DNA from: Flavobacterium macacae | GTDB lineage: Bacteria; Bacteroidota; Bacteroidia; Flavobacteriales; Flavobacteriaceae | DNA length: 64,000 nt | Assembly: GCF_003865365.1 (NCBI RefSeq) | Contig: NZ_RQVR01000015.1 | Location: 1-64,000 of the forward strand | Direction of reading: 5' to 3' | Shown here: piece after piece, positions 7,406 to 15,701 of the stretch | Layout: each line of letters opens with the position of its first letter | How positions within the stretch are numbered: position 1 is the stretch's first letter | Notes under the pieces: model-generated | What the model was told of the DNA's origin: nothing | Seen by the model: the letters and a program-made list of their open reading frames with translations, nothing else | The model's database searches: none | Made by a program: the position numbers and the translations under genes

Positions 7406-8488
7406 TTACAATTTTATTGTGTGTTTATAATATCCCATCATCAACCCTACAAATTTGCTATAACCTTCCATACCGTCTTTTTGCTGGTTGGCTTTTAGAA
7501 AGGTATCATAAAAATAATGGAAAAAAGTGTCAATCGGCGTTTGGTGCGTTTCCCAAAAATCCTTTGATTCTTGATAGTTTTTTAAAACTCCGGGATGAAT
7601 CAACGGAAACAATTCTTTGCTTTTTCCTTCTTCAAAGCGCTCTATATTTCCCAAACAATATTTTAAAGCATACGCATATCCTGAATATTGAAAATAAATA
7701 TCATCATTATTTATCGAAGCCAGATAACCAACAAAATTGGCTTCGCTTTCAGAGGCATACCCAATTTGGTGTGCCATTTCGTGGCAAACCGTTGTCGGGA
7801 AATTATACTTCGGAATCTTATAATTTACTTGCGCTTCATTCGTAAACGGATTCAAATAACCGCCAAAACCCATGTAAGTCAAGGGCAAACTGACCAGCGA
7901 TTTTTTTATGCTCGGATTTTTATAGGTAAAAGAAGCGTATTTATTTCCTAATTGATCATAACCCTTTTGTGTTTTGCCATAAATTGTTTCAATATCATAC
8001 GGATTTACAATCTTTGAACTGGCATTTTGCTCGATTTGACTATGAATTTCATTCACTTTTACAATCATTTTCTTGGTAAACACAATCAATTCTTCCGCTG
8101 TATATTCTTTGTCCAAATTCATTTTTTCGTAAAGCGGAATTCTGTGGTAGTTCAATCCCCAAAGAATATTAAAGAAAAAATAAAAGATTGAAACGACTTT
8201 TAAAATGCCCAAGAAATTCGATTTCCATTCCAGTTTCCAAGATTTCCAAGAGAATGCAGTTTTCCTGTTCTTGTACAATTTGAAAATCAAAAACAAAATC
8301 AGAATCAAATAAATCACATCTCCAAAGGAAAATGGAATCCAACCCAGAAGGATTCTCGAAATTTTTGAAATAAAAACATACAATCCGTTGCTATAATATT
8401 CTTCAACAAATTCAGGGAAAAACGAAAGTATTTTGATGAATATAAATTGAAGAAGTAATAAAAAAGGATATATATATTTTCTATTCAT
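7406..8488 (-). CDS. DUF3810 membrane protein with zinc-peptidase motif
   Basis: The 360-residue protein has three hydrophobic segments in the first 115 residues (about 5-22, 52-70 and 95-112) followed by a soluble domain. Residues 236-240 are HEMAH, a gluzincin HExxH zinc site, followed by ESEANF (247-252), whose glutamate is a plausible third ligand. This is the DUF3810 family, widespread in Bacteroidetes and probably a membrane-anchored metallopeptidase; no substrate is known. It starts 184 bp from the divergent secreted-protein gene. The downstream EreA-like gene begins after 36 bp with no visible terminator, so the two may be co-transcribed. Confidence 0.85.
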   Translation of the reverse strand: MNRKYIYPFLLLLQFIFIKILSFFPEFVEEYYSNGLYVFISKISRILLGWIPFSFGDVIYLILILFLIFKLYKNRKTAFSWKSWKLEWKSNFLGILKVVSIFYFFFNILWGLNYHRIPLYEKMNLDKEYTAEELIVFTKKMIVKVNEIHSQIEQNASSKIVNPYDIETIYGKTQKGYDQLGNKYASFTYKNPSIKKSLVSLPLTYMGFGGYLNPFTNEAQVNYKIPKYNFPTTVCHEMAHQIGYASESEANFVGYLASINNDDIYFQYSGYAYALKYCLGNIERFEEGKSKELFPLIHPGVLKNYQESKDFWETHQTPIDTFFHYFYDTFLKANQQKDGMEGYSKFVGLMMGYYKHTIKL

Positions 8489-8587
8489 TTTGAATTCTTT
8501 AAGAAAAAATAAATATAGTCAATTTGCTTTGCTTTGTGCAAATTATGGGAGTTGAGATTTCCTTTAAATTTTTTGTAAAATTGGTGA

Positions 8588-8614
8588 TTGTTAGTTATTA
8601 AACAGTTACATTTG
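8588..8614 (+). promoter_or_regulatory. Bacteroidetes-type promoter for the 8673 gene
   Basis: TTG at 8588-8590 and TACATTTG at 8607-8614 match the -33 TTG and -7 TAnnTTTG elements with 16 bp between them; an alternative TTG at 8581 gives 23. Transcription would start near 8620, leaving a leader of about 50 nt. Confidence 0.65.
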
Positions 8615-8672
8615 CTGGCGCATTTTATTAAGAAAAATTTAACATCGCGTATTTAACTTAAAACTTAAACAA

Positions 8673-9407
8673 ATGAAATTAAAAAATTACTTGAGTCTTT
8701 TGCTTTTATTAGTTGCATTTAGTGGCCACAGCCAAAAGAAAAAAGTGGCAGTTGTTACTTTTTATGCTAATAAAATGATTGGTTTTGAAGATTTAGGAAT
8801 TGGAAGTGAAGAGTTATTGAAGAATATACTTAATTTGAGAGACAACCCGAATTTCAATCTTTCGCCAATGTTGGAAAAATACCATTCCAATTTCTTTAAT
8901 GATTATTCAAAAGCTTTTCCGTTTGAATTGCTTCCTGAGTCAGAAGTTATAAATAATGAGGCTTATAAAAGTTTTGTTCCCAAGTTTGAATTAAAAGGTT
9001 ATGATGAAAAAAACTATTTGGTCTATGATGGATACAAGTATGTTTATGAAGGATTTAACGGAAAATTCAATGAAGAAGCGCTTGCAAAAATGTTTGCTGA
9101 TAAAGCAGATGGCGTTTTGTTCGTAAACATTAATTTTGCTTTAGAAAAAGGATTTGGAATTGGAGGAACGGCTTCAGTCAAAATGCGCGCTACCACAAGA
9201 ATGGCCTTATATAATAAAAAAGGAGAAAAAGTTTTTGCCTTTTCAGAAAACGAGCGTTCAAAGAAAACAGGCGTAATGGTCGGAGGAATTCCAGTTATGA
9301 AACCAGAAAAAATACTTCCAATGTGCGAAAGTGCTCTTGAAGAATTGATGGGAGATTTAAAAAAACGAATCGCAAAGATTGTTTCAAAATCAGAAAGTAA
9401 ATTATAA
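8673..9407 (+). CDS. Secreted protein of unknown function
   Basis: The 244-residue protein has a clear signal peptide (residues 1-20, Leu-rich, ending SGHSQ). The mature part begins KKKVAVVTFYANK and contains a Gly-rich stretch near 155-163 (GFGIGGTASV) followed by basic C-terminal helices. There is no Cys after the signal, so it is not a lipoprotein. The beginning recalls the first strand of CsgG/LpoB-like periplasmic domains, but the similarity is too weak to name. It is monocistronic, with a good promoter at 8588-8614 and a terminator directly after the stop. It was not recognised as a characterised family. Confidence 0.75.
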   Translation: MKLKNYLSLLLLLVAFSGHSQKKKVAVVTFYANKMIGFEDLGIGSEELLKNILNLRDNPNFNLSPMLEKYHSNFFNDYSKAFPFELLPESEVINNEAYKSFVPKFELKGYDEKNYLVYDGYKYVYEGFNGKFNEEALAKMFADKADGVLFVNINFALEKGFGIGGTASVKMRATTRMALYNKKGEKVFAFSENERSKKTGVMVGGIPVMKPEKILPMCESALEELMGDLKKRIAKIVSKSESKL

Positions 9408-9409
9408 AA

Positions 9410-9442
9410 AAGAGGCTTCATTATTTAATGGAGCCTTTTTTT
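9410..9442 (+). terminator. Intrinsic terminator
   Basis: GGCTTCATT (9414-9422) pairs with AATGGAGCC (9427-9435), one wobble, 4-nt loop, then seven T. It ends the 8673-9407 gene. Confidence 0.85.
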
Positions 9443-9492
9443 ATTATAAAGATTTCTTTTGCTAAATTTACTTTCAGTTTAAAAAAGATACG

Positions 9493-9771
9493 ATGAAAAA
9501 ATTGGATGCTCCCTCAAAAGTGATTCTCTTTTGTGACGGAAGCAAATGCGGAAAGGAAAATAAGCACAACCGAAAAACTTTTAGGGGCCTGATCAAAGAA
9601 GAAGGCTTGAAAAACGAAGTTGACATGTTGAAAATAGAATGTACGGATAATTGTAAATGCGCACCCGTAATTTCAATTCAGCCTGATAATGTTTGGTTTG
9701 GAGAAGTTAGCGAAAAAAAAATCCCGCAACTTTTTGAAGATTATATTTTAGGCAAAACAAAAAAGGAATAA
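9493..9771 (+). CDS. Thioredoxin-like (2Fe-2S) ferredoxin
   Basis: The 92-residue cytoplasmic protein has the cysteine pattern of thioredoxin-fold [2Fe-2S] ferredoxins: FCDGSKC (C-x4-C) near residue 14 and CTDNCKC (C-x3-C-x-C) near 50. Family members carry electrons between redox enzymes or hold cluster-binding domains; the partner is unknown. One extra Cys in the second group is worth noting. It lies between two terminators (9410-9442 and 9775-9834), so it appears to be its own transcription unit. Confidence 0.85.
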   Translation: MKKLDAPSKVILFCDGSKCGKENKHNRKTFRGLIKEEGLKNEVDMLKIECTDNCKCAPVISIQPDNVWFGEVSEKKIPQLFEDYILGKTKKE

Positions 9772-9774
9772 ATA

Positions 9775-9834
9775 AAAAAGAACTGCAAACTCAAAGATTA
9801 ATTAAAAAAATCGTTGAACTTGCGGTTCTTTTTT
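9775..9834 (+). terminator. Long-stem intrinsic terminator
   Basis: AAAAAGAACTGCAA at the left pairs with TTGCGGTTCTTTTT at the right, extended inside by TCAA with TTGA, and followed by T6. It lies directly after the ferredoxin stop codon and rules out an upstream start for pepD at 9814. Confidence 0.8.
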
Positions 9835-9888
9835 GCATATTTTTTAAAAACTTTAGCGCTTAAAATAGCGTTCTTTCTTAGTAAAATA

Positions 9889-9896
9889 TACCTTTG
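9889..9896 (+). promoter_or_regulatory. -7 box upstream of pepD
   Basis: TACCTTTG matches TAnnTTTG and sits 20 bp before the ATG at 9916, after the preceding terminator. The -33 element is not clear. Confidence 0.5.
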
Positions 9897-9915
9897 CATT
9901 AAACAAATAAACATC

Positions 9916-11385
9916 ATGAGTCAAGAAATAAGAAACTTGGAGCCAAAAGAACTTTGGAACAAATTCGCAGATTTAAATGCAGTGCCACGTCCTTCAAAAA
10001 AAGAAGAAAGAGTGATTGCTTTTATGAAAGATTTCGGAAAAAATTTAGGCTTTGAAACTATCGAAGACGAAGTTGGAAACGTAATCATCAAAAAACCGGC
10101 AACTGCTGGAATGGAAAACCGCAAAACCATCGTAATGCAGTCGCATTTAGATATGGTACACCAAAAAAATAATGATACTGATTTTGATTTCGACACGCAA
10201 GGAATCGAAATGTATGTGGACGGTGACTGGGTTCGCGCCAAAGGAACGACACTTGGTGCTGATAACGGACTTGGAGTGGCGACAATTATGGCTATTTTAG
10301 AGTCAAAAACTATTCCGCATCCTGCCATTGAAGCGTTGTTTACCATCGATGAAGAAACTGGAATGACAGGAGCAATGGGTTTAAAAGGAGGTCTGCTTGA
10401 CGGTGAAATTCTATTGAATTTGGATACCGAAGAAGACGATGAAATTGATATCGGCTGTGCCGGAGGAATTGACGTGACGGCAACTGCTGAATACGACGAA
10501 GAAGCAACTCCCGAAGGTTCTGTGGGGTATTCAATCACCGTGAAAGGCTTAAAAGGCGGACATTCAGGAATGGATATCCACAAAGGTTTAGGGAATGCAA
10601 ACAAAATTATGAACCGTCTTTTATTTGACGGATTTGATAATTTCGGATTGCAGATATCTGAAATCAAAGGCGGAAGCTTGCGCAATGCGATTCCACGTGA
10701 AAGCGTCGCAAAGGTGATTATCGCTTCTATTTATGACGAAGCTTTTGTTTTTGACATGCAAGAAATTGTAAACGAAATCAAAACGGAATTTAAGACGACA
10801 GAACCCAATTTGGAAATTGTTTTTGAGAAATTAGAAGCAACTCCAGCGAAAGTAATGCCAACAATTGCACAATTTTATTTTGTGAGAGCAATGTACACGG
10901 CGCATAATGGCGTTTACAGAATGAGTGCTGATTTTGACGAATTGGTGGAAACTTCAAATAATATTGCAAAAGTAGTTTTAGGCGAAGGGAAATTAGTGGT
11001 GCAATGTTTGACCCGTTCTTCGGTTGAAACTTCAAAATTAGACTTGGCCAATGCGCTTCGTTCTGCTTTTGAATTGATGGGTTGCGAGGTTGAATTTTCA
11101 GGATCGTATCCTGGTTGGACGCCAAACGCAAATTCAGAAATCCTAGATGTTTTGACGGGTCTATATGAAAAACAAAATAATGGCGAAAAACCAGCAGTTG
11201 TAGCTTGCCACGCAGGTTTAGAGTGTGGAATTTTAGGAACTAATTATCCAGATATGGATATGATTTCTTTTGGACCGACGATTAAAGGCGCCCACAGTCC
11301 TGATGAAAGAGCAAGTATTGCTTCGGCTCAAAAATATTGGAAATTTGTTTTGGAGATTTTAGAGAATATTCCAAGCAAGAACTAA
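9916..11385 (+). CDS. pepD: Aminoacyl-histidine dipeptidase
   Basis: The 489-residue M20 metallopeptidase hydrolyses Xaa-His and other dipeptides in the cytoplasm with two metal ions. Visible metal and catalytic motifs are QSHLDMVHQ (His and Asp), GADNGLG (bridging Asp), DEETGMTG (catalytic Glu pair), LNLDTEE and the late GAHSPDE His. The dimerisation insert occupies the middle third (GGHSGMDIHKGLGNAN). The frame is open upstream to 9814, but that start would lie inside the ferredoxin terminator. The ATG at 9916, 20 bp after a TACCTTTG box, gives the normal MSQEI N terminus. It is followed by a terminator at 11404-11443. Confidence 0.93.
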   Translation: MSQEIRNLEPKELWNKFADLNAVPRPSKKEERVIAFMKDFGKNLGFETIEDEVGNVIIKKPATAGMENRKTIVMQSHLDMVHQKNNDTDFDFDTQGIEMYVDGDWVRAKGTTLGADNGLGVATIMAILESKTIPHPAIEALFTIDEETGMTGAMGLKGGLLDGEILLNLDTEEDDEIDIGCAGGIDVTATAEYDEEATPEGSVGYSITVKGLKGGHSGMDIHKGLGNANKIMNRLLFDGFDNFGLQISEIKGGSLRNAIPRESVAKVIIASIYDEAFVFDMQEIVNEIKTEFKTTEPNLEIVFEKLEATPAKVMPTIAQFYFVRAMYTAHNGVYRMSADFDELVETSNNIAKVVLGEGKLVVQCLTRSSVETSKLDLANALRSAFELMGCEVEFSGSYPGWTPNANSEILDVLTGLYEKQNNGEKPAVVACHAGLECGILGTNYPDMDMISFGPTIKGAHSPDERASIASAQKYWKFVLEILENIPSKN

Positions 11386-11403
11386 ATATATAATTTTTAT
11401 TCT

Positions 11404-11450
11404 AACCGCAGCTTCACAGATTTTTACCTGAGAAGCTGCGGTTTAATTTT
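11404..11450 (+). terminator. Intrinsic terminator after pepD
   Basis: A perfect 12-bp stem is formed by AACCGCAGCTTC (11404-11415) and GAAGCTGCGGTT (11432-11443). The T-tract is weak (TAATTTT). Confidence 0.7.
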
Positions 11451-11496
11451 GGAGCAAATCCAAAATCATTTTTTACTTTTACAAAAAACATTTCCT

Positions 11497-12270
11497 ATGA
11501 ATTCAAGACAGCAAAAACTCGACGCATTTGGCAGATTATTAGATATTATGGATGATTTGCGTGAAAAATGTCCTTGGGATAAAAAGCAGACGTTGCAGAC
11601 ATTGCGCCATTTGACAATTGAAGAAACTTATGAATTGGGCGATGCCATCTTAGATAATGACCTGCAGGAAATCAAAAAAGAATTAGGAGACGTTTTGCTT
11701 CATATTGTTTTTTATTCCAAAATCGGAAGCGAAACAGAAGACTTTGATATTGCTGATGTTTGCAATGAAATCTGTGAGAAATTGATTCACCGCCATCCGC
11801 ATATTTATGGCGATGTAGTTGTTGCGAATGAAGAAGAAGTAAAACAAAACTGGGAAAAATTAAAGCTGAAAGAAGGCAAAAAATCGGTTTTGGAAGGAGT
11901 TCCAAAAAGTCTTCCCGCATTAGTGAAAGCTTCCCGAATTCAAGACAAGGTAAAAGGCGTGGGATTTGACTGGGAAGAACCGCATCAAGTTTGGGACAAA
12001 GTAGAAGAAGAAATTCAAGAATTTAAAGACGAAATTAAAAACGGCGACCAAGATAAAATCGAAGCAGAATTTGGCGATGTATTATTTTCGATGATCAATT
12101 ATGCCCGATTTGTGAATGTAAATCCCGAAGACGCGCTGGAAAGAACCAACAAAAAATTCATCAAGAGATTTCAATATTTAGAAAGCAAAGCAGGCGAATC
12201 AGGGAAACAATTATCAGATATGACGCTTGCAGAAATGGACGTTTTTTGGAATGAAGCCAAGAAGTTGTAA
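11497..12270 (+). CDS. mazG: Nucleoside triphosphate pyrophosphohydrolase MazG
   Basis: The 257-residue protein hydrolyses NTPs and dNTPs to monophosphate and pyrophosphate, a housecleaning role linked to stress survival. Two MazG domains are visible. The N-terminal one has CPWDKKQT, EETYELGDA and ELGDVLLH, the E-x2-E-12-E-x2-D metal site; the C-terminal one has KVEEEIQEF and EFGDVLFSMIN. An in-frame TTG exists at 11449, but the ATG at 11497 gives the family N terminus. A TTTG (11448-11451) and TACTTTTA (11474-11481) form a plausible promoter between them, so the TTG would lie at or upstream of the transcript start. Confidence 0.92.
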   Translation: MNSRQQKLDAFGRLLDIMDDLREKCPWDKKQTLQTLRHLTIEETYELGDAILDNDLQEIKKELGDVLLHIVFYSKIGSETEDFDIADVCNEICEKLIHRHPHIYGDVVVANEEEVKQNWEKLKLKEGKKSVLEGVPKSLPALVKASRIQDKVKGVGFDWEEPHQVWDKVEEEIQEFKDEIKNGDQDKIEAEFGDVLFSMINYARFVNVNPEDALERTNKKFIKRFQYLESKAGESGKQLSDMTLAEMDVFWNEAKKL

Positions 12271-12283
12271 AGAAAATTAAAAT

Positions 12284-12312
12284 AAAAAGAGGCTCATTTT
12301 GAGCCTCTTTAA
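12284..12312. terminator. Bidirectional terminator
   Basis: AAAGAGGCTC (12286-12295) pairs with GAGCCTCTTT (12301-12310). The T-run is better on the minus strand. It separates the convergent mazG and 12341-12796 genes. Confidence 0.85.
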
Positions 12313-12340
12313 ATGAATTAATAAGTAACGGGGTAATAAT

Positions 12341-12796
12341 TTAGATACTTTCTTCAATCAAAGTTTGCCATTTTTTCGCAAACTTTTCGTTTTCTAGCCA
12401 ATAAGCCTTTCCGAGTTTGTCGGTTGCTAAATCGTATAGAATTATTTCTTTTGTTTCTTTGGCGCCTGCCTTAAATGTCATCACAATTCTGGAATTTCCT
12501 TCTCTAGTAATTTCTTCTACCTTGCAAGAAGTCATTTCGTTTAAATCGACAAAATGGGCTCTGTCAGTTTCTTTGTCTAAATCCAAAAAAAGAAAGGCTT
12601 TGTTGTCCTTGTCAAGAGCATAAATTTTTTTGTAATGTGTTTCGTTTGTTGCGAAATTGTATTTTCCCTCGTCAAAGCTGTTGAATATTTCGTTTACTTT
12701 TTTTCTGTTTTGAGATTGTTTGTTTACGATATAAAATAGAGGTAAAGCACAGACTAATGTCAGTACTAACCCTACAATTAGAGAGGCATTATCCAT
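12341..12796 (-). CDS. Small membrane-anchored protein of unknown function
   Basis: The 151-residue protein has one N-terminal membrane helix (about 6-24) and then a soluble domain of alternating strand-like segments (KIYALDKDNKAFLFLDLD, SRIVMTFKAG), ending in a short helix (KKWQTLIEES). The positive residues after the helix suggest that the C-terminal domain is cytoplasmic. It was not recognised. The small secreted ORF at 12878-13225 lies 81 bp upstream on the same strand. Confidence 0.65.
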   Translation of the reverse strand: MDNASLIVGLVLTLVCALPLFYIVNKQSQNRKKVNEIFNSFDEGKYNFATNETHYKKIYALDKDNKAFLFLDLDKETDRAHFVDLNEMTSCKVEEITREGNSRIVMTFKAGAKETKEIILYDLATDKLGKAYWLENEKFAKKWQTLIEESI

Positions 12797-12877
12797 AATT
12801 TGGTGTTTGTTTTTTTAAAATAATTATTACTGCCAGTGTTGAATCACCAGCTTAAGTCTTTAAATTATGATAAAATA

Positions 12878-13225
12878 TTACCAAAAAAAATGATAGGGGA
12901 AAAGCAGTATGGAAACTTTAGAACATCGGTTGATGTCCTGTCTGGCAAAAATCGTATTGGCTTTAAAGAGGCTAAACTCAGAAAAGCTACTGTTGTAAAA
13001 TGATTCAAACCACTTGGCATAAATCGGCAAATCAGCACGGGAAGTGTTTCCCAAACGCTGTGCTGTTTCTTGCTTCACAAAAGCAGAAGCTTTTAAGAAA
13101 TCAATCTGCTCAATGGTTTTTTTAGAACTGAAATCAATAGAATAGGCTTTCTTGTCCTTTTTTCCAAAGACAAGAAAAACGGCCATTAAAACCGAAATAA
13201 GCGCTATGTTTTTAATCCACTTCAT
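12878..13225 (-). CDS. Hypothetical small exported protein
   Basis: The 115-residue ORF has a convincing N-terminal hydrophobic segment (residues 5-20, MKWIKNIALISV start) followed by a Lys/Ser-rich soluble part with several aromatic residues and one Cys. Codon use resembles neighbouring real genes, and the reading frame fills an otherwise empty gap just after the DUF349 terminator. There is no family match from memory. It may be a lineage-specific protein, and its C terminus (FPYHFFW) is unusual. Confidence 0.5.
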   Translation of the reverse strand: MKWIKNIALISVLMAVFLVFGKKDKKAYSIDFSSKKTIEQIDFLKASAFVKQETAQRLGNTSRADLPIYAKWFESFYNSSFSEFSLFKANTIFARQDINRCSKVSILLFPYHFFW

Positions 13226-13291
13226 TTTTACAAAGATAGCTTTATAACGCAGATTAAAAAACTGGAAATCAAATAAAACCGCTTTTTTTAA

Positions 13292-13325
13292 ATAAAAAAG
13301 CCTTGCAAATGCAAGGCTCTTTTTT
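13292..13325 (-). terminator. Terminator of the DUF349 gene
   Basis: AGCCTTGC (13299-13306) pairs with GCAAGGCT (13311-13318), and a T-run follows on the minus strand. It is placed just after the stop at 13341. Confidence 0.85.
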
Positions 13326-13340
13326 GAAGTTTTTCAAAAG

Positions 13341-15362
13341 CTATTCGCTTTTTATATTTCTGACTTGTTTCAGTTTCTCTTTCCACATGTCAAGACTTTC
13401 TCTATGTCTTTCAATGTTTTTCTTTACTTCCAAAACCATCGGATTGTCTTTCTTTGCATTGGCAAAAAACTGGATGTTATTTTCCAATTGAAAAATTTCT
13501 TGCTGTACTTCTTCAATCTTGCGGATCAAGAAGATTTTCTCGTTCTCTAATTTCCTCGAATCATCAGCACCAGAAAGCTGGTCAATTCTGCTGTTGAAAC
13601 GCGCCATCTCAGAATCTTTTTTGCTCAAGCTCAATTTGTCAAACAACGCATCCAAGATTTTATTGAATTTTCCTTCGATGTGGCGTCTTGCGTGAGGCAC
13701 TTTTCCAAAACCTTTCCACGTTTCAATATGTGCTTTTATCGCATCTAAATCTGTTTTGTGTTCGCCTGTTAAAGTGAATTCTTTGATCGTTTCAAGATAA
13801 TTTTTCTTGTTTTCAAAAGCTTCCATTTCTTCAGAATTCACTTCATTTCTTTGTGCGTGAAGTTTGTCAAAATAATGGTTGCAGGCTTCTTTGAAATCTT
13901 TCCAAATGCTGTCAGAATATTTTCTAGGCACATGACCCACTTGTTTCCATTCTTCCTGAATTTGCTTCATAACCGGAGTTGTAGTCGCAAAATCTTCGCT
14001 GTCTTTTAATGCTTTTGCACGTTCCACCAAAGCCAATTTTTTATTCAAATTGTCTTGTTGGTCTTTTTTAATGTCTTTGTAAAACGAATTTTTCAACGAA
14101 TTAAAATCACGAACCGCATTTTTAAAAGCAGACCAAGTGTCTTCATTCACATCAGCCGGAACTTTTCCGGTAGCAAAAAAGTCATTTCTTAGCGCTTCCA
14201 CTTTTTCAATCTGACCTTGCCAAGAAGAATGTGCTTCTACTTTTTCAGTCGCCAAAGCTTGAATTTGTGCAATAATTACTTTCTTTTTCTCTAAATTTTC
14301 GGATTCTGTTCCTCTTTGTTTTTCAAAAATCAATTCTCTCTTGTCGTGAATTTTTTTCGTCAAGGCACTGAAAGTATTCCAGATTTCTTCACGGTGTTCT
14401 CTCGAAACCGGACCAATATCTTCTTTCCAGATTTTGTGCAAATCTTGCAATTCTCGGAACGCTTTATTCACGTCAGCCATTTCCACCAATTCTTCCACAC
14501 GAGCCACAATTTTTTGTTTCAGCTCTAAATTGTGCTTGAAATCTAAATCGCGCGCCTCACGGTCAAGGTGCAGGTAATCATAAAAATTCTCTACGTGAAA
14601 ATGATAATTGTTCCAAACGTGATTGTATTTATCTCTCGGAATCGGGCCCGCATTTTTCCATCTTTCACGCAATTCGTTAAAATGTTTAAGCGTGTCTTTA
14701 ATGCTTTCTTGAGGATTGATAAGCTCTTTCAGCTCTTCCACAATCGCCAAACGAACATCAAGATTCGACTTCAAATTGTTTTGAAGGCTCTTAAAGTGCG
14801 TATTTTTTTTATCTCTATATTGGTTGAATAAAGTATCAAATTTTGCTTTTAGAGGCAAATGGTAATGAAATTCTTCAGTAGTTTCTGGATTTTCGGCCAA
14901 GAATTCTTCCTTTTTTTCCTCTATAAAATGATTGTATTTTGACAAGAAAGCCGTTTTGATTTCCTCAACGTGGTCTTTAACCGACATCACTTTTTCAACA
15001 GAAACCAATTTTTCAAGTTCAGAAACCAGTGATTCCATATCCATCGCTTCATAATCCTGCATCGGAAATTCGTGGCGTTCCTTCAGCGTTTCATCTTCAC
15101 TTTCTTCTGCATTTGAATCAGCAATCGCGTCCAAAGCCTGTTGGTTTTCGCTCACGACAGCAGTTTCTTCTAATTCTTCAGCAGAAATTTCTACCGCATC
15201 AGCAACTTCCGAAGCCACTTCTGTTTTAGCCACAACTGGCGTTTCCACAGTATTTTCGTTCACTTCTTCCGCTTGTGAAGTTTCGTTTTGAGAAACATTT
15301 TGTCCCTCGTTTTCTTGATTTCCATCTGCATTTTGCAGGCTATCATTCTTTTCTTCTAACAT
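13341..15362 (-). CDS. DUF349 repeat protein
   Basis: The 673-residue protein has an acidic Glu/Asn/Ser-rich N-terminal tail (about 1-95, disordered) and then at least five DUF349 repeats of about 70-80 residues. Each is marked by a WK..G.VPR-like turn: near residues 235 (RWKNAGPIPRDK), 312 (IWKEDIGPVSRE), 391 (LRNDFFATGKVP), 472 (EWKQVGHVPRKY) and 549 (TWKGFGKVPHAR). The repeats are long charged helices. A coiled coil closes the C terminus (605-670). It is cytoplasmic. The function of DUF349 proteins in Bacteroidetes is not established. It has its own promoter (15398-15428) and terminator. Confidence 0.88.
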   Translation of the reverse strand: MLEEKNDSLQNADGNQENEGQNVSQNETSQAEEVNENTVETPVVAKTEVASEVADAVEISAEELEETAVVSENQQALDAIADSNAEESEDETLKERHEFPMQDYEAMDMESLVSELEKLVSVEKVMSVKDHVEEIKTAFLSKYNHFIEEKKEEFLAENPETTEEFHYHLPLKAKFDTLFNQYRDKKNTHFKSLQNNLKSNLDVRLAIVEELKELINPQESIKDTLKHFNELRERWKNAGPIPRDKYNHVWNNYHFHVENFYDYLHLDREARDLDFKHNLELKQKIVARVEELVEMADVNKAFRELQDLHKIWKEDIGPVSREHREEIWNTFSALTKKIHDKRELIFEKQRGTESENLEKKKVIIAQIQALATEKVEAHSSWQGQIEKVEALRNDFFATGKVPADVNEDTWSAFKNAVRDFNSLKNSFYKDIKKDQQDNLNKKLALVERAKALKDSEDFATTTPVMKQIQEEWKQVGHVPRKYSDSIWKDFKEACNHYFDKLHAQRNEVNSEEMEAFENKKNYLETIKEFTLTGEHKTDLDAIKAHIETWKGFGKVPHARRHIEGKFNKILDALFDKLSLSKKDSEMARFNSRIDQLSGADDSRKLENEKIFLIRKIEEVQQEIFQLENNIQFFANAKKDNPMVLEVKKNIERHRESLDMWKEKLKQVRNIKSE

Positions 15363-15397
15363 CTTTAAATGTTTAAGGTTCGTACTACTTTCGTTCG

Positions 15398-15428
15398 GAA
15401 AGATACTAAAGGCGAATGAAAATTCAAA
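15398..15428 (-). promoter_or_regulatory. Promoter of the DUF349 gene
   Basis: Read on the minus strand, TTTG (15428-15425) is followed after 19 bp by TATCTTTC (15405-15398), close to the TTTG-N19-TAnnTTTG consensus. It lies 36 bp before the start codon. Confidence 0.65.
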
Positions 15429-15473
15429 GAAAAACCAATATTTAAAGTCATTTTAAGAATTAAATTCTTTTTT

Positions 15474-15582
15474 TGAAGCGTAAAAGTCATTTCTTTTTCA
15501 GGAAATGCAATTCCTGCTTTCCGTTCCAATCTTTTTCTTTTTAAAGAAAAAAGAAAAAGGATTTACGCTACAATCAGGGCTA
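15474..15582 (+). repeat. Structured intergenic element, copy B (type II)
   Basis: CCTG (15513-15516) pairs with CAGG (15575-15578), and a long A/T-rich hairpin spans 15528-15563. It shares TTCAGGAA, GCAATTCC, GCTTTCCG and the GGGCTA end with the other copies. CAGGAA (15499-15504) and TTCCTG (15511-15516) form a perfect 6-bp inverted repeat that would compete with the CCTG/CAGG stem. Both flanking genes are on the minus strand, so the element is antisense to its neighbours. The rest of the 339-bp gap (15583-15701) shows no further feature. Confidence 0.8.
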
Positions 15583-15701
15583 TACAAGTTTTCTTTTTCT
15601 CCAAGATTGTCGAGTTACTTTGTCATAATAACATCATTCAATTTTACTTAAAGAAACTCTTTGCGAAACATCTTTGCGTTAAAATGCAACACAATCAAAT
15701 C

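Noticed and set aside
9814..9915. N-terminal extension of pepD by 34 residues
   Set aside because: The extension lies inside the ferredoxin terminator and upstream of the TACCTTTG box; the ATG at 9916 gives the family N terminus.
9921..10685. 254-codon minus-strand ORF inside pepD
   Set aside because: Shadow of pepD in another frame, Pro/Ser-rich with no homology features.
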